Positions 47,001-51,735 of a stretch of 64,000 nucleotides of DNA are shown piece after piece; positions within the stretch are counted from its first letter, which is position 1; every line of letters starts with the position of its first letter. The notes under the pieces were generated by a model that saw nothing but the letters and a program-made list of their open reading frames with translations, ran no database searches and was not told the origin of the DNA. The stretch is from contig CM046867.1 of assembly GCA_025617745.1 (NCBI GenBank), forward strand, positions 26,962,705 through 27,026,704. Reading direction: 5' to 3'. A program made the translations under genes and the position numbers. The DNA comes from Heliocidaris erythrogramma. Lineage: Eukaryota > Echinodermata > Echinoidea > Camarodonta > Echinometridae.

Positions 47001-47163
47001 CTTTTCTGATAGTTTCCGCGACCCACAGACCCTTCCCCACAGCGTTTCCTCCTAGGGAAACGTTTGTAATGACAATTTTTTTTCGATTGACTCTAATTTT
47101 GGAAATATATCCATAAAAAGATGATAAAACTTTCAGAAAACTCACCAGCGTTTGCGTATCCAT
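1871..47163 (-). CDS. PWP2: PWP2 (UTP1) gene, 17 exons in window, 3' end off the left edge
   Basis: The product is periodic tryptophan protein 2, a WD40 scaffold of the UTP-B module of the SSU processome, needed in the nucleolus for U3-dependent 18S pre-rRNA processing. I joined exons 47146..47163, 44073..44185, 42957..43051, 41337..41436, 35559..35705, 34954..35089, 34288..34484, 33089..33232, 31410..31617, 30876..31024, 29980..30127, 27312..27462, 25108..25288, 18068..18215, 8894..9071, 7134..7352 and 1871..2099. All borders are GT/AG and every phase closes, giving 2561 nt (853 full codons plus 2 nt) with no stop. The order matches the family: tandem WD40 propellers to about residue 705, then the Utp12-type helical domain. 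Hallmarks include GQLLVWEWQSESYVLKQQGH and SSSWDKTVRLWD. Identification is from recalled family features; no alignment was run. The gene looks intact; only the last roughly 65 residues are outside the window. Confidence 0.96.
3436..3476. repeat. G-rich palindromic hairpin, copy 1
   Basis: A GGGAGGGGGGAGCCTCGGAG run is followed by its C-rich complement, giving a GC-only stem centred on CCTCGGAGG. The same core recurs at about 22423-22452 and 23127-23152. Confidence 0.7.
5359..5520. mobile_element. Probable retroelement 3' remnant with AATAG repeats
   Basis: An (AATAG)n run is followed by GGTTTATTAAAAGATGATCA and ACAGCCAACGGCTGAATTGC, resembling the 3' end of a non-LTR element read from its simple-repeat tail. 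No coding sequence is visible. This is a weak call. Confidence 0.35.
5560..5858. repeat. Polypurine GA/AAAGAGAG microsatellite
   Basis: About 300 bp of almost pure purine on the plus strand, mixing GAGA and AAAGAGAG units. It opens all reading frames, producing artefactual Lys/Glu/Arg-rich and Ser/Leu/Phe-rich ORFs. Mirror symmetry makes it a candidate triplex (H-DNA) tract. Confidence 0.95.
6248..6577. mobile_element. MITE with inverted ends and internal GTACTAT palindromes
   Basis: The ends TAGGCTTTTTACAATTG and CAAGTGTAAAAGCCTA are inverted. Inside, TTAGTCCCGTACTATC and ATAGTACGGGGCTA alternate with GGTGGGGCTAA/TTAGCCCCACC, so the whole element folds on itself. It is non-coding. Confidence 0.7.
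7134..7352 (-). CDS. PWP2: PWP2 exon 16 (residues 705-778)
   Basis: Reads AATTTEGLLVYSLD and FDPFDL, closing the second propeller, then enters the Utp12-type domain with VRDALKQDEWSMALMMAFRL. That helical domain mediates UTP-B assembly in the family. The acceptor is TTTGACAG and the donor GTGAGC. Confidence 0.95.
7353..8893. other. PWP2 intron 15
   Basis: Contains a repeat segment at about 7740-7970 whose reverse complement recurs at about 28370-28500 (shared AAATATGGTATTTTCTGAAA). It also holds an AAATGAATA-rich simple stretch (8000-8060) and a partial duplication of the exon 15 end near the donor (8825-8893). No exon seen. Confidence 0.7.
7740..7970. repeat. Dispersed repeat, inverted copy at 28370-28500
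   Basis: ACAAATATGGTATTTTCTG and AAGCAAGATGCCATGTTTTAG here match ACCATATTTGTTGAGG and ACCATGCATCTTGCTTC on the other strand at 28370-28500. GTCACCAGTCGTGG also flanks both (7455 and 28338). The family is unknown and non-coding. Confidence 0.6.
8894..9071 (-). CDS. PWP2: PWP2 exon 15 (residues 646-705)
   Basis: Reads LSRRNLTDYGNSALIDM, LPGVTKGDMSSRSFKPE and VSCVRFSATG; the KGDMSSR-FKPE segment is characteristic of PWP2. The acceptor is CCTTCTAG and the donor GTAGGT. A near-copy of the last part of the exon lies about 45 bp past the donor, around 8858-8880. Confidence 0.95.
9911..10016. repeat. GA/ACAGAGAG microsatellite
   Basis: Runs of GAGAGACAGAGAG followed by a GGGTGGGTGGGGGAGGGGG block that could form a G-quadruplex. 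It is a simple repeat with no coding potential. Confidence 0.9.
12020..12325. mobile_element. Decayed hairpin-ended repeat (relative of the 28.6-kb element, opposite orientation)
   Basis: It ends in a stem-loop ATGCCTCTGGC...GCAGAGGCAT with loop CTTCGG (12290-12324). It contains degenerate TGACCTCTTTGACATTTGAC and TACTAGTTCCAAGTTTAAAG, which correspond in reverse complement to the unit at 28690-29710. Confidence 0.65.
16138..17254. mobile_element. Hairpin-ended tandem-repeat element (about 160-bp unit x 7)
   Basis: It starts AATACCCCCGCC and ends with a stem-loop TATACCCCC...GGGGGTATA (17220-17254, loop TTCG). In between, a roughly 160-bp unit recurs about seven times, marked by ACTTTCGGTC at 16169 (variant), 16330, 16491, 16640, 16800, 16962 and 17123. 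A short (CCGA)n tract precedes the hairpin. The architecture resembles pearl-like/Helitron-like non-autonomous elements of marine invertebrates. ORFs in it are artefacts of the repeat. Confidence 0.8.
17335..17740. repeat. About 40-bp minisatellite, about 10 copies
   Basis: The unit contains CACATAACACACAGAATATA followed by TTTGATCAATTC. Copies start near 17339, 17378, 17419, 17458, 17500, 17542, 17576, 17616, 17656 and 17696. Divergence between copies is modest. Confidence 0.9.
18068..18215 (-). CDS. PWP2: PWP2 exon 14 (residues 596-645)
   Basis: Last blades of propeller 2, reading LCYSADGCYILAAGRSKHIC, YHIQEQLLVKKFEIS and then NMSLDAME. The acceptor is TTATGGCAG and the donor GTAAGA, phase 0 out. 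Confidence 0.96.
18491..19188. repeat. Direct repeat copy 1 (about 700 bp)
   Basis: Matches 20194-20864 in the same orientation. Shared anchors include AAACAATAAACTTGAATCTG, GCCTTATTAAAGCAAC, AGAAGGAAGTATTGAACCTA and ACTGCC(C/T)CTGGTGCCCCCTC. It differs by scattered substitutions and small indels. No function is evident. Confidence 0.9.
19189..20193 (+). mobile_element. Penelope-like retroelement 3' fragment (GIY-YIG end)
   Basis: Plus-strand reading gives VPCQCG and then KVYIRETGHSLKTRLKEH, followed by WDKSAI: the GIY-YIG endonuclease region at the C terminus of Penelope-like reverse transcriptases. A frameshift follows, after which VPQDSGLVINDIWQPPLNRR continues the same tail. Downstream the 3' UTR has CATAAATAC and CTGACGGTGAACAG...CTGTTCGAAACG, typical of these elements. 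No RT domain remains, so it is 5'-truncated and dead. It sits exactly between two direct repeats. Confidence 0.8.
20194..20864. repeat. Direct repeat copy 2 (about 670 bp)
   Basis: Second copy of the 18491-19188 segment, same orientation, directly downstream of the Penelope-like fragment. It ends at a poly-C run (20865-20879) where copy 1 passes into the retroelement. Confidence 0.9.
22423..22452. repeat. G-rich palindromic hairpin, copy 2
   Basis: A run of nine G, the core GCCTCGGAGGC, then a run of fourteen or more C. Same core as at 3436-3476 and the reversed core at 23127-23152. Confidence 0.75.
23127..23152. repeat. G-rich palindromic hairpin, copy 3
   Basis: GGGGGGGGCCTCCGAGGC followed by poly-C. 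The flank AGTGCAGTTAGGGTTAAATT resembles the flank of copy 1 (AGTACAGTAGGGTTTAA), supporting one dispersed family. Confidence 0.7.
24102..25019. mobile_element. 902-bp non-autonomous DNA transposon with perfect 8-bp target duplication
   Basis: The element 24110-25011 begins TAAGCCTGAGTCGAATCGA and ends TCGATATGACTCAGGCTTA. It is flanked by identical GTCTCTAG at 24102-24109 and 25012-25019. Subterminal copies of TTCGATCGAA, TCGAATCCCG and ACCGGTG face inward from both ends. It has no transposase. An 8-bp duplication fits hAT or P/Kolobok-like superfamilies; the ends do not settle which. Confidence 0.85.
25108..25288 (-). CDS. PWP2: PWP2 exon 13 (residues 536-596)
   Basis: Propeller 2, reading MTVAISPNGEQLAVATLDYQ, ITFWDVQ and SIEGKQDLGSGR. 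The acceptor is GCTTCCAG and the donor GTAAGC. Phase is 2 + 177 + 2 nt. Confidence 0.96.
25839..26094. mobile_element. pogo/Tigger-like MITE
   Basis: The ends CAGTGAAAACTCACTATAACG and its imperfect complement CGATTTTCCACTG are flanked by TA on both sides (25839-25840, 26093-26094), as for Tc1/mariner-pogo elements. The inside repeats CCTTGTTATATCAGGAATCT. It is non-coding. Confidence 0.8.
27203..27311 (-). repeat. Tandem copies of the exon 12 3' tail plus splice donor
   Basis: Going 5' to 3' on the minus strand, the exon tail (GGATCTCGAGAGACCCTC...GATG|GTAAGTCTT) recurs 53 bp on as GGATCCTGAGATACCCTCGG...ATG|GTAAGTCTT and 51 bp further as GGATCCTGAGAGACCCTCGG...ATG|GTAAGACTG. More decayed copies may reach 27020. 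Each copy carries a usable GTAAG donor. Confidence 0.85.
27312..27462 (-). CDS. PWP2: PWP2 exon 12 (residues 486-536)
   Basis: Propeller 2 with VLAGHEAPVSGLSF and SSSWDKTVRLWDVFG, a complete canonical WD repeat. The donor after SSDG is GTAAGTC. The 3' tail of this exon plus donor is repeated in tandem in the adjoining intron at about 27254-27292 and 27203-27239, so downstream cryptic donors exist. Confidence 0.96.
27463..29979. other. PWP2 intron 11
   Basis: Contains the dispersed repeat related to 7.7 kb (28240-28560) and a hairpin-ended tandem-repeat element (28618-29710). 27.5-28.2 kb is featureless to my reading. No exon seen. Confidence 0.7.
28618..29710. mobile_element. Hairpin-ended element: hairpin, (CCGT)n, six about 170-bp units with AGGTCA repeats
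   Basis: A stem-loop ATGCCTCCGCCCACC/GGTGGGTGCCGGAGGCAT (28621-28660) is followed by (CCGT)5 and then six units of about 170 bp, marked by CGTTACCGC(A/G)ATATCT. Units share ACTTGGTACTAGTATGTATC and AGATTTTGGGGTAAGTAGGT. Hairpin, ACGG-type microsatellite and tandem core match the architecture described for pearl elements. No protein is encoded. Confidence 0.8.
29980..30127 (-). CDS. PWP2: PWP2 exon 11 (residues 436-485)
   Basis: Propeller 2, reading YRNFRTLTSPQPVQFSCLAL, DASGEIVCAAGQD and FEIFMWSMQTGRLLE. The acceptor is CATTGCAG and the donor GTAAGT, phase 0 out. Confidence 0.96.
30294..30486. mobile_element. pogo/Tigger-like MITE fragment
   Basis: It begins TA-CAGTCAATCCTGCCTTAG and carries repeated GACCACC and GCGACCA blocks like the element at 42709. 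The right inverted end is not clear, so it is probably truncated. Confidence 0.6.
30876..31024 (-). CDS. PWP2: PWP2 exon 10 (residues 387-436)
   Basis: WD40 blades of propeller 2, reading VKIWNLSSGFCFVTFAEH, GGVTGVTF and SLDGTVRAFDLHR. The acceptor is TTATAACAG and the donor GTGAGT. The final Arg codon is split with exon 11. Confidence 0.96.
31410..31617 (-). CDS. PWP2: PWP2 exon 9 (residues 317-386)
   Basis: Contains the most diagnostic PWP2 segment, GDWIAFGCTGLGQLLVWEWQ, followed by SESYVLKQQGH and the WD turn YSKDGMLVATGAEDGK. It marks the junction into the second propeller. The acceptor is TGAATACAG and the donor GTAGGA, phase 0 out. Confidence 0.97.
32430..33060. mobile_element. Inverted-repeat element in intron 8 next to exon 8
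   Basis: Arms at about 32440-32650 and 32790-32995 are imperfect reverse complements (AAGGCTTAAAATTTTCATAT against AAGGCTTAGAAATTTCCATA, TGGCTGGTATCATCAAAG against TGGCTGGTACCAGTCAAG). The right flank holds a tandem duplication of about 75-80 bp (TTGCACCCTTTCACAAAATT twice, near 32918 and 32995). It is non-coding. Confidence 0.6.
33089..33232 (-). CDS. PWP2: PWP2 exon 8 (residues 269-317)
   Basis: Reads HYYNKSGDFDDLTCADYHKK and then GFASGVFHLHEMPDYNLIH, highly conserved in PWP2. The acceptor is GTTTTACAG and the donor GTTTGT. Just past the donor, intron DNA repeats a short piece of the exon end (AGTGTATGGAT, about 33063). Confidence 0.95.
33233..34287. other. PWP2 intron 7
   Basis: About 1 kb, AT-rich. 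I see no exon, repeat family or regulatory site I can support. Confidence 0.6.
34288..34484 (-). CDS. PWP2: PWP2 exon 7 (residues 204-269), includes charged linker
   Basis: LYTLSRRADLIVWECDTD completes a WD blade. A charged low-complexity insert with RKGRKRKTDNEGEANEEE follows, then KIKYRRIAK. The human protein has a charged insert at the same place. The basic run could act as a nuclear or nucleolar signal (inference). The donor is GTAAGT. Confidence 0.93.
34954..35089 (-). CDS. PWP2: PWP2 exon 6 (residues 158-203)
   Basis: Propeller 1, reading VGSKDMNTRVFAVD and SLGGHKDCIVACFFE; the GGHKD turn is a WD-repeat GH motif. The acceptor is TTTTTTGCAG and the donor GTATCC, a weaker donor than its neighbours. 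It ends in phase 0 at Asp. Confidence 0.94.
35559..35705 (-). CDS. PWP2: PWP2 exon 5 (residues 109-158)
   Basis: Propeller 1, with KLAVAKENVALVYTTP and YDETTCIDWTSDSK, the latter a strongly conserved PWP2 segment. The acceptor is CTTGCAG. The donor GTATGT falls inside the Lys codon of SDSK. Confidence 0.95.
35790..35990 (+). mobile_element. Possible LINE reverse-transcriptase C-terminal scrap
   Basis: The reading ETTEHLYLVCPFYQNP resembles the C-terminal C-x-H-x-C-like motif (TxEHLLxxCPxY) after the RT domain of non-LTR retrotransposons. It is short and has no other LINE sequence around it. Confidence 0.35.
36232..36408. mobile_element. MITE with GGGTGnTGCAAGAAAGTTGC ends
   Basis: GGGTGCTGCAAGAAAGTTGC at the left is mirrored by GCAACTTTCTTGCAACACCC at the right, with similarity continuing through ATTGATTGCAAGTTGCAA. 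About 177 bp, non-coding. No confident target duplication. Confidence 0.75.
36873..37061. mobile_element. 173-bp hAT-like MITE with 8-bp target duplication
   Basis: The element 36881-37053 starts CAAGGCCGTACGCAG and ends CTGCGTACGGCCTTG. It is flanked by GTTCAGTT (36873-36880) and GTTCAGTC (37054-37061), an 8-bp duplication with one difference. The CAAGG-type ends and the 8-bp duplication fit hAT. The interior has paired poly-G and poly-C tracts. Confidence 0.85.
37980..38053. repeat. (CAAA)n microsatellite
   Basis: ACAAACAAACAAACAAAC-type runs interrupted by CATAC and poly-A. They follow a GGTCAAAAGTTCAAGGTCA segment and sit in a dispersed repeat ending CCGATTTCATCGGCGTGGG. Confidence 0.85.
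38188..38356. repeat. Long hairpin, about 55-bp arms
   Basis: Arm 38188-38242 (GACAAAGAAAGCGGACAATT, TATGCAGCTCCTCATTGTAC) is complementary to 38303-38356 with about three mismatches; the loop is about 60 bp. It may be a MITE or foldback remnant. Confidence 0.8.
39064..40096. repeat. 31-bp minisatellite, about 33 copies
   Basis: The unit reads CCAGGTTCCCATAAGCTT then AATACAGGGACAA. Copies alternate between AAGCTT, AAGCGT, GGCTCAA and AAGTGT variants, and a few have an extra C. Because 31 is not a multiple of three, three units give a 31-residue open peptide in any frame; long ORFs here are artefacts. Confidence 0.97.
41337..41436 (-). CDS. PWP2: PWP2 exon 4 (residues 76-109)
   Basis: Propeller 1, reading GGGALLCSLLSKTVLHHF and then CVKYSPDGK. 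The acceptor is TTGCCCAG and the donor GTGAGT, with 2 + 96 + 2 nt. It is separated from exon 5 by the gene's 5.6-kb intron that carries the 31-bp minisatellite. Confidence 0.93.
41437..42956. other. PWP2 intron 3
   Basis: Contains a TATATAGCGC...AAGCGCT retroelement-like tail with TAATAATAA runs (41880-41960) and a pogo/Tigger-like MITE (42707-42900). No exon seen. Confidence 0.7.
42707..42900. mobile_element. pogo/Tigger-like MITE (190 bp)
   Basis: The element 42709-42898 starts CAGTCAAACCTGCTTTAG and ends CTATAGACAGGTTTCACTG in inverted orientation. TA dinucleotides flank it on both sides. GACCACCTG and AAAGACC motifs repeat inside, as in the copy at 30294. Confidence 0.85.
42957..43051 (-). 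CDS. PWP2: PWP2 exon 3 (residues 44-76)
   Basis: Continues propeller 1 with NNKSETFAIESRLN and LSPDGFSAVLVDEG, a WD-repeat strand pair with the SPDG turn. The acceptor is CTTCCAG and the donor GTTTGT. Phase closes with exons 2 and 4 (1 + 93 + 1 nt). Confidence 0.94.
43052..44072. other. PWP2 intron 2
   Basis: About 1 kb, AT-rich, with no exon, repeat family or regulatory site I can support. Confidence 0.6.
44073..44185 (-). CDS. PWP2: PWP2 exon 2 (residues 7-44)
   Basis: Start of the first WD40 propeller. It reads FSNLLGCVYQRGNLAF and then SPVGNRVTRFDL, both near-diagnostic of PWP2. The acceptor is CCCACACAG and the donor GTAAGT. It ends with two bases of a Lys/Asn codon completed by exon 3. 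Confidence 0.95.
44186..47145. other. PWP2 intron 1
   Basis: Contains a poly-G run (about 44311-44324), an inverted pair of TTAGGG-like stretches (45547-45620), a TIR element (45695-46256), a TCTTG repeat (46722-46741) and the outer part of the palindrome's left arm (46855-47145). No exon seen. Confidence 0.7.
45695..46256. mobile_element. TIR element of about 560 bp in intron 1
   Basis: The left end CACTCAGATATATGGGTGTA then CACATGCGTGTCCA is mirrored at the right as TGGACGCGCATGTGTACACC then CATATATCTGAGTG, 34 bp with one mismatch. C-runs lie just outside both ends. The inside carries repeated CCCCTAAAC(A/G) blocks. It is non-coding. Confidence 0.8.
47146..47163 (-). CDS. PWP2: PWP2 exon 1 (residues 1-6, start codon)
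   Basis: The exon encodes MDTQTL and is followed by donor GTGAGT, phase 0. Joined to exon 2 it gives MDTQTLFSNLLG, the same length before FSNLLG as in the human protein, which supports this ATG. An ATG 15 nt upstream in the transcript is out of frame with exon 2. The exon lies in the left arm of a large palindrome and has an inverted copy at 47684..47701. Confidence 0.85.
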
Positions 47164-47480
47164 GCCTCCGAGGTCATGCAGATCAAAATGGCGGCACGAT
47201 CGCCGTAATCGAAATCATGAAAACTATTAGGCGCCGTTTGTAAATTTATTATTTAGCTCAATTATTTACATATAATTCACTATTTAGCTCTTTTCTACGA
47301 TTATTATACGATAAAATGACATAAAGGATACAATGTTTTATAAATAATGAATTTTGCAATTTCCATTTTTTTTTAATAATGATTTTACAATATTCATCAT
47401 ATATAAATAATGAATTTTGAAGTTTCCATTATTTATAAATAATGATTTCACAAATTCATTATAGGCCTATATCAAATATT
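47164..47480 (-). promoter_or_regulatory. PWP2 upstream region inside the palindrome, with YY1-like site
   Basis: Sequence 5' of the PWP2 ATG. An AAAATGGCGGC motif on the plus strand at 47185-47195 matches the YY1-type element common at housekeeping and ribosome-biogenesis promoters; a mirrored copy lies at about 47652-47662. There is no TATA box at a convincing position. Upstream is AT-rich and reaches the palindrome centre, so the promoter is probably bidirectional by construction. The transcription start cannot be placed from sequence. Confidence 0.5.
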
Positions 47481-47683
47481 ATGGAAATTGCAAAATTCAT
47501 TATTTATAAAACATTGTATCCTTTATGTCATTTTATCGTATAATAATCGTAGAAAAGAGCTAAATAGTGAATTATATGTAAATAATTGAGCTAAATAATA
47601 AATTTACAAACGGCGCCTAATAGTTTTCATGATTTCGATTACGGCGATCGTGCCGCCATTTTGATCTGCATGACCTCGGAGGC

Positions 47684-47701
47684 ATGGATACGCAAACGCT
47701 G
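47684..47701 (+). pseudogene. Inverted duplicate of PWP2 exon 1
   Basis: Identical six codons (MDTQTL) and an intact GTGAGT donor on the plus strand, in the right arm of the palindrome. I see no PWP2 exon 2-like sequence downstream on the plus strand, so it cannot make PWP2. It may still be transcribed as an orphan first exon if the duplicated promoter works, or it may be an assembly artefact. Confidence 0.75.
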
Positions 47702-48419
47702 GTGAGTTTTCTGAAATTTTTATCATCTTTTTATGGATATATTTCCAAAATTAGAGTCAATCGAAAAAAAATTGTCATTACAAACGTTTCCCTAGGAGGA
47801 AACGCTGTGGGGAAGGGTCTGTGGGTCGCGGAAACTATCAGAAAAGTGTGATTTCAGGGCATTTTTCATGTCGTACTACCCCGTGCGGAATGTGATTGCT
47901 GGGTAATAACGCCTAGCTTCGTGTGTAGAAGGCGTATAGCCATTTTTTTTTTCTACATTCACGAAGCTAATCCTGGCTATACGTGTAGGCCTACCCCAGT
48001 AACCAATTCAATAATATCTAGATCTATGAAAAAAAAGCAAATTATTACGATTTTTTCCAACTACTCGTCAGCGAGTAGTCGGTTTGCACAGCAGAGTGAA
48101 GAGCTAACGGACGAGAGACAGAATGTTCAGTCTAGTACTTAATGGGCTCATTACTCCAGCACCTATCCAAATCTAAGTTCAAAACTGCACACACTCAGGG
48201 CAGTCATGGCAGTAGACCAAAAGCTTCAGTCTCTCTGTATCGTCGGTTGTTCCGCTGAGACTCCGTCTGGCTCCACTAGACCTCCGTACATAGAGAATGA
48301 ATGCTCACATATCGCGTAGTGTGTGGACGGTCATATCATTGAATAGTCTCCGCCCATTGACCTCTTTGATAGATATGAGCGTACGCACGTTATAGACGTA
48401 TGTGGTGCAGATAATAGAA

Positions 48420-48594
48420 TTGACCCCGGAACCGGAAGCGGTTCTCGGGAAAGATCGTCATTTTATTATTTCTCTGTGTGTTTGTGTGTAGCAATGCATT
48501 CAGTGGTGTATGCGTTAACAGTGCAGTATAATAACGTATAACCGGAACGTACGTAGCGAACATGGTAGCGAACCGACGGTAGCCGGCTGCTCGG
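48420..48594 (+). promoter_or_regulatory. Candidate plus-strand promoter and untranslated first exon
   Basis: GACCCCGGAACCGGAAGCGG carries an ETS-type CCGGAAGC core, uncommon in this AT-rich DNA. About 150 bp later GGCTGCTCG|GTAAGTCC is a strong donor followed by a T-rich intron-like stretch. It contains only a short ATG ORF (MVANRR then stop). It could be a 5' untranslated exon of the downstream plus-strand gene or of a non-coding RNA. No transcript evidence is available. Confidence 0.3.
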
Positions 48595-49096
48595 TAAGTC
48601 CTAATTCTATTTTCTAATTATTACCTTATCTACTTTATTTTTTAAACTTTTAAATATATCAAATGTAACCTAAGTTCAGTAAATACATCTACTATCTAGA
48701 TCTTTTTCTAAACTAGTGTAGTGAAAAACTATTCCGACCTAAGCTTAGGTCGGCTGTACGGACACCTTGTTCCCGTGTTGGTGATATCGTCAGAAATATT
48801 AAAGATTTCCCCATAACAGATGGTTATTTCTGTCTATCATGGCAGTGACTTACTTACTGTAAATGTAATGGTGTCATTGTGAAAATAATTATTCCTTGGT
48901 TTATCATCATGTTTACGTATTCGTACATAGAAAGAATTTATCTCAGAGATTTGGTCCTACTCCTAGGATTGAACATTTTTTAATATGTCCTCTTGTCTGA
49001 TCTCTGATTTGGTTTAGACAATTAGTATATACTTTTTTATAATTAGGTCTTAGTCTAGACTCTGTCTCTCAAACTAAGTCTCATGTCTCTCAGTCT

Positions 49097-51735
49097 GCAC
49101 CTGTCGGTTGAGGCTATGTTGGCGTCATTTGGGCAGCTATTGAACGAGCAATTATGAATATTCATAAGTACGGGCGCGCCGCGCTAATTTAATCGCGCTC
49201 GCTCTGAAATGCCAAAATTACGCCAATAATGCTGGAATCGCGCCAGTCTTAATGTACTTTGTCAAATATGAAACAAGAAGAAAATGAAAAGTCGGATTTT
49301 TTTTTTAAAAACATTTATCGATATCTTATGGGTTGGATATCATTTTGTACATTGAATCTCACAATATGACACCTTTATTTCCATTCTTTTAGGTGATTTC
49401 AATTGTAAAAACAAAGAAATGCCAAAATTACGCCAATAATGCTGGAATCCCGCCAGTCTTAATGTACTTTGTCAAATATGAAACAATAACAAAATGAAAA
49501 GTCGGAAAAGTTCTATTCGTTTACATTTATTGATATCTTATGGGTTGGATATCATTTTGTACATTAAATCTCACAATATGACACCTTTATTTCCATTCTT
49601 TTAGGTGATTCCAATTGTAAAAACAAAGAAATGCCAAAATTACGCCAATAATGCTGGAATCGCGCCAGTCTCACTGTACTTTGTCAAATATGAAACAAGA
49701 AGAAAATGAAAAGTCGGAATTTTTTTTAAAAAAACATTTATCGATATCTTATGGGTTGGATATCATTTTGTACATTAAATCTCACAATATGACACCTTTA
49801 TTTCCATTCTTTTAGGTGATTCCAATTGTAAAAACAAAGAAATGCCAAAATTACGCCAATAATGCTGGAATCGCGCCAGTCTCACTGTACTTTGTCAAAT
49901 ATGAAACAAGAAGAAAATGAAAAGTCGGAATTTTTTTTTAAAAAACATTTATCGATATCTTATGGGTTGGATATCATTTTGTACATTAAATCTCACAATA
50001 TGACACCTTTATTTCCATTCTTTTAGGTGATTTCAATTGTAAAAACAAAGAAATGCCAAAATTACGCCAATAATGCTGGAATCGCGCCAGTCTTACTGTA
50101 CTTTGTCAAATATGAAACAAGAAGAAAATGAAAAGTCGGAAAAGTTCTATTTGTTTACATTTATTGATATTTTAAGGGTTGGATATCATTTTGTACATTA
50201 AATCTCACAATATGACACCTTTATTTCCATTCTTTTAGGTGATTTCAATTGTAAAAACAAAGAAATGCCAAAATTACGCCAATAATGCTGGAATCGCGCC
50301 AGTCTTACTGTACTTTGTCAAATATGAAACAATAACAAAATGAAAAGTCGGAAAAGTTCTATTCGTTTACATTTATTGATATCTTATGGGTTGGATATCA
50401 TTTTGTACATTAAATCTCACAATATGACACCTTTATTTCCATTCTTTTAGGTGATTCCAATTGTAAAAACAAAGAAATGCCAAAATTACGCCAATAATGC
50501 TGGAATCGCGCCAGTCTCACTGTACTTTGTCAAATATGAAACAAGAAGAAAATGAAAAGTCTGAATTTTTTTAAAAAAAACATTTATCGATATCTTATGG
50601 GTTGGATATCATTTTGTACATTAAATCTCACAATATGACACCTTTATTTCCATTCTTTTAGGTGATTTCAATTGTAAAAACAAAGAAATGCCAAAATTAC
50701 GCCAATAATGCTGGAATCGCGCCAGTCTTACTGTACTTTGTCAAATATGAAACAAGAAGAAAATGAAAAGTCGGAAAAGTTCTATCTGTTTACATTTATT
50801 GATATTTTAAGGGTTGGATATCATTTTGTACATTAAATCTCACAATATGACACCTTTATTTCCATTCTTTTAGGTGATTTCAATTGTAAAAACAAAGAAA
50901 TGCCAAAATTACGCCAATAATGCTGGAATCGCGCCAGTCTTACTGTACTTTGTCAAATATGAAACAAGAAGAAAATGAAAAGTCGGAAAAGTTCTATCTG
51001 TTTACATTTATTGATATTTTAAGGGTTGGATATCATTTTGTACATTTTATCTCACAATATGACACCTTTATTTCCATTCTTTTAGGTGATTTCAATTGTA
51101 AAAACAAAGAAATGCCAAAATTACGCCAATAATGCTGGAATCGCGCCAGTCTTACTGTACTTTGTCAAATATGAAACAAGAAGAAAATGAAAAGTCGGAA
51201 AAGTTCTATCTGTTTACATTTATTGATATTTTAAGGGTTGGATATCATTTTGTACATTTTATCTCACAATATGACACCTTTATTTCCATTCTTTTAGGTG
51301 ATTTCAATTGTAAAAACAAAGAAATGCCAAAATTACGCCAATAATGCTGGAATCGCGCCAGTCTTACTGTACTTTGTCAAATATGAAACAAGAAGAAAAT
51401 GAAAAGTCGGAAAAGTTCTATCTGTTTACATTTATTGATATTTTAAGGGTTGGATATCATTTTGTACATTGAATCTCACAATATGACACCTTTATTTCCA
51501 TTCTTTTAAGTGATTTCAATTGTAAAAACAAAGAAATGCCAAAATTACGCCAATAATCCTGGAATCGCGCCAAACTAACTGTCTAACCAATATTCGAAGT
51601 CCTGGTAGGTATTCTCACGCACCTCGATGCATCATGTACAATCTCTATGGAAGAGAGCGCGCGCGCGGAATCCGAGCTCATGAATAATAATGAGGGTGCC
51701 CAAATCACGCCAACATAGCCTCAACCGCACTTGTC
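49097..51735. mobile_element. 2.6-kb TIR transposon carrying a 212-bp satellite, with 9-bp target duplication
   Basis: The inverted ends are 49106-49135 and 51697-51726 (GGTTGAGGCTATGTTGGCGT then (C/G)ATTTGGGCA): 29 of 30 bases identical. They are flanked by GCACCTGTC (49097-49105) and GCACTTGTC (51727-51735), a 9-bp duplication with one difference, as in Mutator-like elements. The interior is almost entirely a 212-bp tandem array. No transposase is encoded. Confidence 0.88.
49209..51575. repeat. 212-bp tandem satellite, 11 full units plus a partial one
   Basis: The anchor ATGCCAAAATTACGCCAATA starts at 49209, 49419, 49631, 49842, 50053, 50265, 50477, 50688, 50900, 51112, 51324 and 51536, a spacing of 210-212 bp. 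Units fall into subtypes (AAGTTCTATCTGTTTACATT against TTTTTTTTAAAAAACATTTA), and the last three or four are nearly identical, showing recent local amplification. Confidence 0.97.

Larger units (their letters stand above)
46855..47993. repeat. Large near-perfect palindrome containing two inverted copies of PWP2 exon 1
   Basis: Left arm about 46855-47367 and right arm about 47481-47993 are reverse complements over about 513 bp with only scattered mismatches (for example AAACTTTCAG against AAATTTCAG). The spacer is 113 bp of AT-rich sequence (47368-47480). Each arm carries about 200 bp of upstream DNA, the 5' UTR, the six-codon exon with donor GTGAGT, and about 300 bp of intron. The left copy joins the rest of PWP2; the right copy faces the other way. 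Confidence 0.93.

Noticed and set aside
49209-51575. Repeated 70-residue ORFs (50920-51132, 51132-51344)
   Set aside because: They are generated by the 212-bp satellite; other units carry stops and frameshifts.
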